From Scenedesmus sp. ARA3 (Eukaryota > Chlorophyta > Chlorophyceae > Sphaeropleales > Scenedesmaceae): a stretch of 64,000 bases of DNA. This document shows, piece after piece, positions 23,128-36,600 of the stretch (its first letter is position 1; each line of letters starts with the position of its first letter). Below the pieces are notes generated by a model. That model was given only the letters and a program-made list of their open reading frames with translations. It had not been told where the DNA came from and made no database searches. The translations under genes were made by a program, and so were the position numbers. The DNA is taken from assembly GCA_004335835.1 (NCBI GenBank), contig RWJK01001438.1:33220-97219 (forward strand), in the 5' to 3' direction.

Positions 23128-26100
23128 ATGGACCAAGACACGCACAGGAGTGCTGCTCAGCTGCTTGCTCGCGTGGAGGAGCTCTTTGCTGACAGTGAAT
23201 CCATCGTTGTTGCTGCCTTCGAGGTAGGCCCGTGCAGCAGCAGGCAGCATACAGCGGCGTAGTGCCTAATTGAGCAGTTGATGCTCAGTATGCAGGTGCA
23301 CTGCCACTGCCATTGCCTGGGCCCTGTGCAGCACTATGCAGCTATGCAGCATTCAACACCTGCAACATGTCATTGAGGAGTAGGCGTATGGTGTGTTGCT
23401 GCATTACATCAGCGGGTGAAGTGCTCCGAGCTGCTGTCTTGCCTGTGGGCCAGATGGGTGCTAGGCTTTCAAAGCCTTAATCACCTATGCAATGGCTGCA
23501 GCATGCCAAGCAGATGGGTCAAATCGGCAATGGCTGCAGCATGCCAAGCATCTGAATCACACATCAGCGCCGCATAGTGAGCATGCCCTGAGCTGCAACT
23601 AGTCCAACATGCCAACTGGCTATTGTTGTATTTGGCGGGGCGTGAACCATGCTGTCCTGCAGGCTCACAAGGTGTCCCACTCATCGGAGTCAACAGGCGC
23701 ACAGCTGCTCAAAGCACTTGGCGGCAAGGTGAGCAGAAAGAGCGCCGCAGCAGGCAGCTGGTCATATGTCCAACAGTGCAATTAGCCTGCCACACACGGA
23801 GGAGAGGAGAGAGAGAGCCGCAGCTGGCAGCAGGTTGATAGCTGCGGACTGCCACCAGCAGACTGCATAGCATGTAGTGCGCACCAAAGTGCAGCAGCAG
23901 CAGGTGTGGCTGGTGACGGGCGCAGTGCAGCTGACACAGCCTGCAGTGTTCAGTGTGCCTATCAGCATATGCAATGGCATATGCAATGCCTGAGTTATTT
24001 GGCCTTGCCGCTGCTGCGGGCGTTTGCGGGCGAGACGCTGCGCAGCGTGGTGCTCATGTTCACCGTGAAGCGCAGCCTGGCTGACCGCGGCTTCCAGGCG
24101 GCACTGCACTTGAACATGCTGCAAGTATTTGTGCCACGCAGGTTGCGCTGCTGCTGCTGCTGCTGCTGCGGGTGTTTTGCACATGACGCGCTGCGCTTCA
24201 AGGTGCTGAATACCATGCTGCTGCTGCTGCTGCTGTTGCAGGCCTTTGCGCGCGAAGCCCTGCGCAGCGTGGTGCTCATGTTCACAGTGAAGCGCAGCCT
24301 GGCAGACAGGGGCTTCCAGGCGGCGCTGCACTTTGCGCGGCCGCTGCTGCTGGGCCAGGGCGGCACCCGCAGCAGCAGCGATGACGGCGGCGGCAACCCA
24401 CGCCTCGAGGTGCGTTCACGTGACAATTGCTTTGCGCAGTGGACGTGCACAGCACATAACGCAGTCGAGGACGTTCTGCTTGTGCAGACGCGCTAGTGAT
24501 AGGCCGCAGTGTTCTGCGATGGTCAGTGGATTGGTGTGCGTAGTACTGGCTGCACTTTGCGCGGCCGCTGCTGCTGGGCCAGGGCGGCACCCGCAGCAGC
24601 AGCGATGATGGAGGGGGCAACCCACGGCTCGAGGTGCGCTGGCTATAACATGAGTGATGCAACATACGGTTGTGCAGTGATTTGTGCAGCAAGTTGGTTT
24701 GAAGGACGTGCATCAGGCGCGCACCTTGTGGCAGACAGGGGTACGTCACGGTCACCTTGTCGCTTCATTCAATGTAGCAAGATGACATGTACACGTGCTG
24801 CTTTCGTGCCTGTGCCTGCACCCCTCTGCAGCTGCGCAAGAGCTACCCCCTGAAGAGCCTGCACGTCATGCGCCTCAGCTCCCCGGGCAGAGCCTCAGGC
24901 AGGAGTGAGGCAGCGCTGATGGGCCAGGGGGCAGGCGATGCAGCGCTGCGGCGGCAGCAGGTGGGAGGGTGAAAATTTTGTAATGCTGTCGTAACGCGGC
25001 TGACAAGACTATCGCTGCGGCCACTGGACACATGGGGCCATGTGTCCTTGACCCTGTTGTGGGGCATAGGGGTTGCCGTGTGAGGGCTGTTGATGTTATC
25101 TGTGCTCCAGGCAGGGCCGCAGATAGGTCGGAGGCGGCCCTGCTGGGCCAAGTGGCAGGCGGAGATGCAGCGCTGCGACGGCAGGTGGGGTGATCTGGAA
25201 CTACAGTTGATGTGGGTTTCGAATGACGTGTCTGCAGGCTGGCAGCAGGTTGAGGTGTATGTTCAATAGATGTCTGAACATTTGCTAATGCAGCTCGTCA
25301 CCAGTTGGTTGTGTCTCCTGCTGCTGCTGCTGCTGGCTCAGGTGCTGGAGCTGCGATGCGCCAGCCACCATGCGCAGCCGGAGCACCGTGCACAGTACCT
25401 GCTGCCTGACGGCCACACTGCCATGTTCTTCGCCAGCCTGGCGGTGCAGCTGCTGCGGTACGCACCACATGACATGTGTTATGTATCAGGTGTTATTGTG
25501 TTATGTTAGGGTGATGCTGCGTGTTGCTGCAGCGTGCAGACTGTCGTTCAAACATTCCTGCTGTTGTGTTGTGGTGTCAGTCACATGTCGACATGTGTTG
25601 CTGCTGCTGCTGCTGCTGCTGCCGTGCAGGCACCAGGATGCTGTGCTGCCCAGCATCTCTGGTGTGACCTTGGAGCGGGAGGTTGCCCGGTGGGCCAGCG
25701 ACAACACTCCCATGTATTCACACACATATTGTTCCTGCCTCCGCTGCTGCTGCTGCTGCCCCTGCTGCTGCTGCTGCTGCTGCTGCTGCAGGCACCAGGA
25801 TGCTGTGCTGCCGAGCATTGCTGGTGTGACGATGGAGCGGCTGGATGCCTGGTGGGCCAGCCACAAGGAGGAGGTCACTGCAGGCCTGTCATCTTTTGCG
25901 CTGGAGGTGGTCACTCCGGGAGCTATACTGGTGCGTGTTTTGGGGGAAAGAGAGCCTACAAAGGCAGCGCGAGGTGTGACAGGGGGAGGAACAGCAGAAA
26001 ACAGAGTGTCTGATTGGGATGGAGCTGCAGCACGTGTGTGTCTTTTGAGTGTGGCATGTTTGGCATTGCGCGCCTGGTGGGCCAGCCACAAGGAGGAGGT

Positions 26101-29100
26101 CACTGCGGGGCTGTCATCGTTTGCGCTTGAAGTTGTGACGCCAGGCGCAATATTGGTGAGGCAGGGTTGTAGCGGTTGTGTGATTGGGGTGTGAGGGAGA
26201 GGGGAAGGCAGAAAGGGACGGGAGAAATGTGTGTGCTTGTTGAGCGGGGTTCCATTGCTTGTGTGTGTTGGGTGTGCCATGTTTGGCTTGGTGGGCCAGC
26301 CACAAGGAGGAAGTCACCGCAGGGCTGTCCTAATCTGGAAGTTGTGACGCCGGCGCAGTACTGGTGCGCTGCTGCTGCTGGGAAGAGAAGGGCAGAGAGG
26401 GGCAGTGGCACGGAGGGATTGGGAGACGGGACCTGATGTACTGATTCGCGCCAAGTGTATGATATGTATCCACGTGCAATGTGTGCAAACTCTGCAACTT
26501 GTCAATATCATCTATATACAATACATTCATGCTTTCCACAGGTGGGGCGCTCGCCAGAGAACTCATCTGCTGCTGATTCGCTGATGCGCACCAAGCATAC
26601 ACACCACCACATTTGTGCATGCCCAAGCAAGCAAAAACCCTAACACTCTTTCTGTTTGCCGCAGGTTGGGCGCTCGCCGGAGGACTCATCTGCTGCTGAT
26701 GTGCTGATGTCAGCCAAGGAGGCGGCTGACCTCAATCTCTCCATGCGTGCCCCTGCTTGCTGCTGTGTCTTACGCTTGACGCAGGTGGGGCGCTCGCCCG
26801 AGGACAGCAGTGCTGCTGACGTGCTGATGTCAGCCAAGGAGGCGGCTGACCTCACGGAGCTGCTGGCCAGCTTCGACATGGGTCTGGGGGAGGCAGATGC
26901 CTTCGCAGCAGCGCTGCAGGTGGGGTTTTTTTTGGGGTTTTCTGGGGACAATTTAGCAGGGTGACCAGGGTTCATCACGCTTCAGGGCACAGCCGCAGCA
27001 GCAGCAGCAGCGTTTGGAGGCCTGCGCAGCAGCAATTGCATGATGGCGGGGTTGTTGCTGGGCAGGGCAGGGCAGGCAGACCTCACGGAGCTGCTGGCCA
27101 GCTTCGACATGGGCCTGGGAGATGCGGACGCTTTTGCGGCAGCACTGCAGGTGGGCGTTTTGGTTTTGGCCAGCCAAGCGGTTGTGACCCTGTTGTGCGG
27201 CAGATATGGCACAAGACACCATGTTTGTTACCCTCACCACGGAGTGAGGCGGCCGGGCGTCGAACCCGGGTCTTCAGGTTGGATGGCCGATGCCAGCTGT
27301 GACATGGGCCTGGGGGAGGCGGACGCCTTCGCAGCAGCGCTGCAAGTATGTGCTGGTTGTTATCATATTGTGCCGTGATGCTCTGCACTGTGACTGTTTA
27401 GGCGTGCATGCAGCAGGCCCTGCAGTGCTGCAGGCTCGTGCATGGCCTGCTGGCGCAGCTTCTGTCTGGGTGGTTGCCTTTGTGAAACTGCTGCAGGCGG
27501 CGGCTGCCGAGCTTTTCACTATGCCGTGTCTGTTACTTCCTTGCTCCCACAGTGTCTTATCGCTTCATCCTGCATGTTACCCTGCTCGCTGAATTGTCTG
27601 TTTCCATATTGCAGGAAGAGGCAGCCGCGCTGGAGGCAGCCAACGTGGCTGCGCTGCTGGGCTGTGGCCCTGCTGTGGAGGGCGTGCTGGGGCAGCTGCG
27701 GCTGTGCTGTTGTTGTTTGTGCCTGACTGTTGCCTTGGCAATCGTGTGCAGGTACAAGGGGCTTCTTTTAAGCAGGGCAGCGCTGGGCCTGACAGCGCTG
27801 ATGGCCAGCTTATATGTGTTCAACTGTCTTGCTGTTTCGCCCCTGCAGGAGGAGGCTGCTGCGCTGGAGGCTGCCAACGTGGCTGCGCTGCTGGGCTGTG
27901 GGCCTGCTGTGGAGGCCGTGCTGGGGCAGCTGCGGCTGTGCTGTCCTTCTGTTCTCTGTTGTTTGTGCCTGACTGTTGCCTTGGCAATGGTCTGCAGGTA
28001 CATGGGGCTTGTGCAGCGTCTTGGTCGCCTTCATCCAGCATCACTTTGCCCTTCCAAATGTCTGCTGCCAATTTGCAGGAGGAGGCCGCTGCGCTGGAGG
28101 CGGCCAATGTTGCTGCGCTGCTGGGCTGCGGGCCTGCTGTTGAGGGCGTGCTGGGGCAGCTGCGGCACACACAGGCGGTGCTTGACGACCTGGACCAGAG
28201 CTTGCAGGTGTGCTTTGTTGATTATGTCACGCTGGTTATGTTGTTTACTGCTGTTTACTGCTGTTTACTGGGCATGAGCTGGGCGTGATCCAAGGTCGGC
28301 TGCAGGCGGGTGCTTGACGACCTGGACCAGAGCCTGCAGGTGTGTAGAAGTGTGTGCATGTGTGTGGGGGGGNNNNNNNNNNNNNNNNNNNNNNNNNNNN
28401 NNNNNNNNNNNNNNNNNNNNNNNNNNNNNNNNNNNNNNNNNNNNNAGGGGGAGGCCGCCGGCTGTGCTTGATGACCTGGACCAGAGGCTGCAGGGGTGAT
28501 GCTGAGGCTGAAATTGTGGTTGTGTGCTTTTGACAGTTGATCTTGAACCGGCTGCCAGGTCCATGATTCAAAGCTGCGCCACATGCGCGATGGCATAGCA
28601 GCAAATGAGCCAGCAACAGCAGCTGGTTCATGTGCTGCAGATCAACCCTGGCCATGCTTTGTGCTGCTGCAGGTGTTTGACTTCAAGCTGCGCCACATGC
28701 GTGACGACATAGCCGCCATCAAGGCCAGCAACAACAGCCTGGAGCACTCAATGAACCTGACTTTCAGAAAAGCCTACTGCCTTGCACCTCACCTGCCGCA
28801 GGTCATTGACTAAAGCGCAACAAGTAATTACCAGTCCGTTGCCATAAATCATCCAATGCCCATTCTTTTGCTGCTTGCTGTGCTGCAGGTGTTTGACTTT
28901 AAGCTGCGCCACATGCGTGATGACATAGCAGCCATAGAGGCCAGCAACAACAGCCTGGAGCGCCAGGCGCGCCACAACACGGCACTCAGCAGGCTGCTGG
29001 AGCAGCTGCTGGGGGGCCTGGGCGTTGACAGGCACCTGACAGCTGCCCTGGAAGCACCAGACCTGAAGCTCGACAGGTGCGGGGTTCAGATCTTTTGTAT

Positions 29101-29837
29101 CATGTAGGGTTTTGGGGCAGAGCTTCAAGTGTTTAGAGATGCTGCTGCGGCTGCTACAGCAGCTGCTGGGGGGCCTGGGCATCGACAGGAGCCTGACAGA
29201 TACTCTGGAGGCGCCAGACCTCAAGCTCAACAGGTGGGCGGAAAGTTTTGACGCCAGGGCTTTGCCAGGGCTGGAGGTTTTGGGGCTATAGCTATGCCGC
29301 CTTGGGCAGGGAGACACGACGGCTGAGATCAAGCGGATGCCGTGCTTCGTGGTGTCTGCTGCAGGCTCTGTAGGCTCTTATTACTGCTGCTGCTGCTGTT
29401 GCTGCTGCCGCAGGCTTGCCCCTGCTGTGTCTGCCGCCTGGCAGCTGCATGCCAAGCGCACCTGGCTGGCAGGGGGTGCCTCTGACAGCCTCAACCCGCT
29501 GCTGACTCAGATGCGGGTGGTCAAGGAGGCACAGGCGCGCCTGCACCAGCTGGCCTCACGGTGAGCTGCGGTTTGGTTTTGATGCTTAAATAGATTCCAT
29601 GGCTTGATGCTGGGCCTTTGCAGGGAACTAGTTGTCAGGTTGTGGCGGTTCCATCTGCGCCAGCTTGTGCTGCGTGGAGTGGCTTAAATGGCACACTGGA
29701 GCATTCAGTAGCCTGTCATGTAACATACCATGTTGCAAGCAGGCGCAAGCTGCAGAGGTCATCGCTTGATGTGCCTCAGCGCCCCTGGATCTTCTGCACG
29801 TGGCGTGTCGACTCTTCAACAATCTGACTCAGCTTGC

Positions 29838-29885
<48 letters not shown>

Positions 29886-30659
29886 ACAGCTTTGTGGGTG
29901 CTGCTGTGGGCTTCATCACCGGGCTGGTGGGGCAGCTCATGGGAGAGGCCATGGAGGCCGGTGCCAGGCATGCTGACAGTGAGTGGCCAAAATGTATTTT
30001 TATTTGCCTAAAGTTCTTAGTCAATGGCAATCATCTAGGTACACTGTTTGCAGCTCATGGGCGAGGCCATGGAGGCCGGTGCCAGGCACAGCGACAGTGA
30101 GTGATAAAAGATGAAGTTGTGTTTTGCTATCCGGCTTCATTCGCTGTCAAGTGGTTGCATTGTTTGCAGCTCATGGGAGAGGCCATGGAGGCTGGTGCCA
30201 GGCACAGCGACAGTGAGTGACCGAAGATAAAGCTTGTGTTTTGCTGTCCGGCTTCATTCGCTGTCAAGAGGGTGCACTGTTTGCAGCTCATGGGCGAGCC
30301 ATGAAGGGCGGTGCCAGGCATGCTGACAGTGAGTCGCGCACATGATGTGCTTTGTTTGCTTTCATGTTTTAATTGCAATCAAGTGGGTGCACTGTCTGCA
30401 GCTCATGGGCGAGGCCATGGAGGGCGGCAGCAGGCATGCTGACAGTGAGCGGCGGTGCGCGGAAGCTCTACCAAAGGTTGCTCAATTTGTTATCTCGTTG
30501 CTGTGCTACATACTGTCAGCATGCATGTGTATGCACCACAAGCAGCTGTTAACCTTCCACCAAGGGGTCCCCCAATTGGTGCTCTGTTTTGCAGTCTGTC
30601 CCTGTTGCTCGTTGACAATGCATGTCTGATGCTGTTTTGCTGAATGCGCTCTGCTGCTG

Positions 30660-30692
<33 letters not shown>

Positions 30693-33600
30693 GCCACCAG
30701 GGTGGAGCAAGGTGTCCCCGCCGGACCGCGCTAAGCTGCACGGCGTCATGCTGCGTGTGAGGCCGCTGCTGCAAGTGCTGGCGGTGCTGGAGGCACGCGC
30801 ACTGCAGCAGCTGCAGCAGCAGGTGCGTGAGGTTGAGTGCTGCTTGTAGCCGGCAATTCACATAGCAGTAGCTGCAGAAGCAGGCGCGGCTGGGTGACAC
30901 AGCACAGCAGTTGTAGTGTGTGGCTCACTCAGCAGATGCTGGTAGGCTCTGCTTGATGGCATCGCCTATGACAGCCTGAGCAGCAAGATAATTGCAGCCG
31001 GAGATTGCTGCTGTTGATGGAGGTGTTGGAGGGCACGCTGATTCTGGCTGCGGCTGCTGCTGCTGCTGCTGCTGCCAGATGTTTGTTGACGTGAATGCGC
31101 TGCTGCGTGTATGCTGTCCTTACGTGTTGATGCCGCACTGCTGCTGCTGCTGCCATTGCCAGGTGTCTGTTGAGGTGAATGCGTTGCTGCGGCGCGAGCT
31201 GCATGCGGCGGCCGGCGAGCTGCCGCACTGCTGTCCCACTGCCGCACTGCTGCTGCTGCGCTGCTGCTGCCTTGCTGCTGCTGCTGCTGCTGCCGCCAGG
31301 TGTCTGTGGAGGTGAATGCGTTGCTGCGGCGAGAGCTGCGTGCGGCGGCCGGTGAGCTGCGGCGCGGCGCGTCTGCAGAGCTTGCAGCCAGCGGGCAGGC
31401 TGGCGAGGGGGACTACAACCTGTGCAAGGAGAAGGGAGGCAGCAGCAGCAGCAGCAGTGCGGCACAGCCCAGGTGAGCCTTTGTGTCTGTTTTTGATGTG
31501 ATTTGCATGTTGGGTTTCAAAGAGTGTGTACCAAATACTATAAGTCAGGTGGAGTGTGATTCATTGGCTGCACGAGTCTTGCGTGCATGGTCGCATACGT
31601 CTCTGTTTTTATGTGGTGTATGTGTAAGGATTGCGTGCAATCAAAGAAGTGGTTCCTGCATTCCACAGGCAAATGGCTTTCTATCCAGCCTAATGACAAC
31701 ATACGCGTGAGCTGTGGCTGCAAGCTGCTGGCCATTGAAAGTGTGAGCCGGGAGGAATAACAGTTTGTTACTTTTCTCCCAGTGCCGCGCACTGCTGCCG
31801 GTGCTGCATCCGTGTGTGGGAGTGCTTCCAGCAATGCATCGGCAAAATCCATCGATAAGACCTGTATAATATCATATGGTTGGGCTGTGGCTGTAAGCTG
31901 GTGGCCATCGAAAATGTGAGCAGGGAGTAGTAGCAGTTTATAACTTTTTTCCCAGTGCCGCGCACTGCTGCCGCTGCTGTATCCGTGTGTGGGAATGTTC
32001 CGGCAATGCAATGGCAAATAATTGTTCCGGCAATATACACTGGCGGCGGTGTGCATCATTCAAGGACGGGCTGAACATACAAATATTTGCCTAACATTCT
32101 TTGCTGCCTGTCATGCGCTGCTCCTGTGCATTTTATTGCATGCCTCTTCTACGGCAGCGGCCCTGGCAGCGCACAACACCCAGTGCTGCATGACAACAAA
32201 CCTGCAACTGTAAAATGAACACTTTAAAGACGAAACACAACCCTCGACGCTGCCTGCGATGTGCTGCTGCTGCTGCTGCTGCTGCTGCTGTGATGCGCTG
32301 CAGGCAGCGGGTGGCTCGCCTCTCCTATGGCAGCGGTGGCAGCGGCCCCGGCAGTGACAGCGTGAGCGAGTGGCCCGCAGACCCAACCGAGCTGTCATCA
32401 GGAGCAGCGGGAGCCAGCGCAGCAAAGCGGCAGGCCTTCCTGGATGGTGAGCAGGACCAAATTTGACCATGTTTGACCGTGTTGGCGGCAACTTTGTATT
32501 TGACCACCTTTTTGTTTCCCTTTTTGACTGCGTTTGACCGTGTTTGACTGCCTTCTGCTGCGTTCCTGCAAGCACCGTGCCTGGAGTGCCGGTGCAAGGG
32601 GCGTTGAGCTTGCTGATGGGCGGTGTCCCGCCAATAATTGGGGCAACTTTGTATCTGACAAGATTATACTTTGTTTGACTGTATTTGACCATCTTTGGCC
32701 GCCTGTTGCTGCATTCCTGCAGGCAATGTGCCTGGCCTGCCACTGCATGAGGCATGGAGCCTGCTGCTGGGCGGCTTCCTGCCATTCTGGCGGCAACTTT
32801 GTACTTGACCATGTCAATTATGTTTGACCATGTTTGACTGTGTTTGACCGTCTTTGACCGCCTGTTGCTGTATTCCTGCAGGCAGTGTGCCTGGCTTGCC
32901 GCTGCACGAGGCGTGGAGCCTGCTGCTGGGCGGCTTCCTGCCATTCCTGGCTGCAGAGGCAGCCTTCTACGCGGACCTGCTGCTGCTGTACAGGTGCGGC
33001 AGCTGCAGTGGCATAGCAGCAGCAGTAATCAGACGTAGCAGCCGCCGCAGCATCAGCAGCAGCCATAGTAGCAGAGGCAGCCTTCTACGCTTACCTGCTG
33101 CTGCTGTTCAGGTGAGGCAGCGCTTGGTCAAACGCCAGGAGCAGATTGCATGGAGCAGCTGCTGGTTAGCAGCCTTTGTGTTTGACCTGTTGGCGACATC
33201 ATCCCGCAACAGGCCTAGTTTTTGCTGCTGCTGACAGGCGTTGTACAGGCAGGGATGTTCTTCAGGAAGACAGCCGCAACACAGCGGCGACTGGTGTCAG
33301 CATGCAGCCAGTGCATGCGATGCCTGGCTTCCTGCAACCGTACAGTAGTGGTTGTCACATGCAGCTGCAAGCTGCGCAGACATCAGCGAGCTGTTGGCCA
33401 ACTTGCACACACCACCTCATGCTTGACCTGCCGCTGCGGCATTGTGCTGCTTTGCAGAGGCGACGAAGAGCGGCTAAGGGATGGCCCCGACAGCAGCGCA
33501 GCGGATGCAAAGCAGCAGCGGCAGGGTCAGGCAGGCGTTACTGTGGTCATCAGCCGCCCCCCAGGGTGCCCGCTGACGTATGCTGGCAGCCAGGCAGTGG

Positions 33601-36600
33601 AGGGCATGTTGGCGGGGCTGGAGGGCGACTTTGTGGTGAGGTGTCACGGTGCTGGGTCAGATGTTATTTTATGTGATGTTATATCATGTGGGATCGTTCA
33701 AACAGTCGGCAGCCAGGCAAGGGCAGGCAAGCCGGCAGGACTGGAGGGATTTTGTGGTGAGATCTTACACTGCGCCACATCTGGCACCCACGTAACACTG
33801 ACTCAGCCATGCGTCGCTGTGTTGTATTCGTGCTTGCTCGCCTCCTCCAGGACGTCTCACTCATCCCGTCGTGACTCACAAGATCACTCTTCTTGTCCGC
33901 CTGCCTTCACTCTCCTCACCCAGGCCCTCGCAGATTTGGGCTCCCGCTCGCACCAGGTGCTGCTGCTGCCGCTGCTGGCCACTGCCCATCACTATTTTTG
34001 TCCGCCCGCCCTCACTCTTTCACGCAGGCCTTATCAGACCTGGCCTCCCGCTGGCACCAGGTGCTGCTGCTGCCGCTGCTTGCCACTGCACTGGCCTGGC
34101 AGCAGCACCTGGCAGCAGCGCCTGGCAGCTTCTGCGCCCCTCCGGTTCAGCCGTGCATCACTGTGGCGTATTCAGGTTCCCCTGTCCTCCTTCAACACGT
34201 CTCACTCTTCTGTTCACGACTCACATGGTCACTCTTCTTGTCCATCTGCCCTCACTCTTTCTCGCAGGCCCTGTCAGACCTGGCCTCCCGCTCGCACCAG
34301 GTGCTGCTGCTGCCGCTGCTTGCCACTGCACTGGCCTGGCAGCAGCGCCTGGCAGCACAGCCGGCTGCTGCTCCGCTTGCAGCGCTGCTGGAGTCACTGG
34401 CTGGCAAGCTGCGGGGGGGCTGGGGCAGCTTCTGTGCTGGGCAGGTGGCAGCGGTGGAGCAGTACGACAGCCGGAGCAAGATGGGCCTGCAGCAAGGTGA
34501 GCTAGCTAGCAGTAGCACTACAGATAGAGAGGGGCGTGTGCGTACAGTTGGGTGTGTGCTTGTGCGTCCGCTGGTGTGTGCGCGTTTGCTGTGCAAAGTT
34601 TGATTATGTTTGTCAATGGGCAGTTTCTGTGCTGGGCAGGTGGCGGCTGTGGAGCAGTACGACAGCAGGAGCAAGATGGGCCTGCAGCAAGGTGAGCTAG
34701 CTAGCAATAGCACAACAGATAGAGAGGGGCGTGTGCGTACAGTTGGGTGTGTTTGTTGGAGTTTCTGCTGTTGTGTGTGTGTCCGCTTGTGTGCATGTTT
34801 GTTTAACAGGTGCTGATGCTGGCAGCACTGCTGGAGTCACTGGCTGGCAAGCTAAGGGGGGCCTGGGGCAGCTTCTGTGCTGGGCAGGTGGCAGCGGTGG
34901 AGCAGTATGACAGCAAGGTGAGCTATAGAGAGAGTGGCGCGTGTGTGTGCAGCTGTGTGTGTTTGTGCGTCCGCTGCTGTGTGTGTGTTTCTTTTAGAGA
35001 GTTTAATGATGTTGTCAATGGGCAGCTTCTGTGTGGGGCAGGTGGCAGCTGTTGTACAGTATGACGGCAGGAGCAAGCAAGATGGGCCTGCAGCAAAGGT
35101 GGGTGGGTGCAGGACGGATGGGGCGTTGGACGACAGCTAGCATTGCTTGCAGCTGCAGTGTGCATGGCTGTTCACACTGCACTGGCCCGGCAGCAGCGCC
35201 TGGCAGCACAGCCGGCTGCTGCTCCGCTTGCAGCGCTGCTGGAGTCACTGGCTGGCAAGCTGCGGGGGGGCTGGGGCAGCTTCTGTGCTGGGCAGGTGGC
35301 AGCGGTGGAGCAGTATGACAGCAGGAGCAAGATGGGCCTGCAGCAAAGTGAGCCACAGATGGGGAGGGACATGTCATGCAGTTGTGTGTGTGCTGTTGTG
35401 TGTTTGTGTGTGTAAGCGTGTGTGTACGTTGGTTTTGAACAGTTTGCTGATGCTTGTCAATAGGCAGCTTCTGTTCGCGGCAGGTGGTAGCTGTTGTACA
35501 GTATGACAGCAGGAGCAAGATGGGCCTGCAGCAAGGTAGGACAGCTGTTTGAAGAGAGCGCGGCCTGGGCCCTCAGTCAGCTAGGCGAACAGCTGTGGAT
35601 GTGCTTGCCGTTTATGCGTGTATATGCGTGTGTGGGCATAGTTTGTATGTCTGCTGCACTGCGTTGTCTGACCACACATACACACTGTTTCCGGTTGCCC
35701 TGCTGCTGCTGCTGCTGCTGCAGGCATCAAGCACCTGCATGTGCTGCCCTTCATCAGCCAGTTCTGCCTCATGGTGCATGACCCACTGCTGCTGCTGCTG
35801 CTGCTGCTGCAGGCATCAAGCACCTGCACGTGCTGCCTTTCATCAGCCAGTCCTGCCTCATGGTGGATGACCCGCTGCTGCTGCTGCTGCTGCTGCCGCA
35901 GGCATCAAGCACCTGCATGTGCTGCCTTTTATCAGCCAGTTCTGCCTCATGGTGCATGACCTGGAGGTGGCTCTGGTGGAGGGCGCGGCAGCAGCAGCAG
36001 CAGTGGCAGCAGCAGCACCTTTACAACAGCAGCAGCAGCAGCAAACAGCAGGAGATGATGGTGAGGAGGGGCAGCAGTCGCTGGAGCAGGCGGCAGCGGC
36101 TGATGCTGCACGCAGCGTGCGCGCAGGTGAGGGGAGCACGCGGTGTAAGCAACTGAGTGATGCTGTCTTTGTAGATCCAGTTGGCATTGTAGCAGTTTAA
36201 GTAGAGCAACTGCCTGCTGAGTTCACAGACGCTGCGCCCGAACTCCTGTTGCATATTGGCAGCTGCTGACGCGCTGTATGGCAAGCGGTGCCCGCGGCTG
36301 CTGTCTGTACAGCTGCTCCGACTCCGCGCTTCATGCTCACTGCCTGCCTCCTTGCAACAAACCGCTGCAGCTGCCGACGCGCTGTATGACGAGCTGTGCC
36401 CCCGGCTGCTGTCGCGGTTGGAGCGGCTGGCGTCTTCGGATGCCAAGTACGGGGAGCGCTGCCGGCTGGAGAACTACGGCTACCTTGGAGAGGCGCTGCG
36501 GGGGCTGGCACAGAAGCTTCCGGCACTGCAGCAACACTGGCAGGTACGAGTTGAAGCTTGCGCCTCACCTGAGCTTCAGCGCTGCGTTGTGTGCAGCCAG

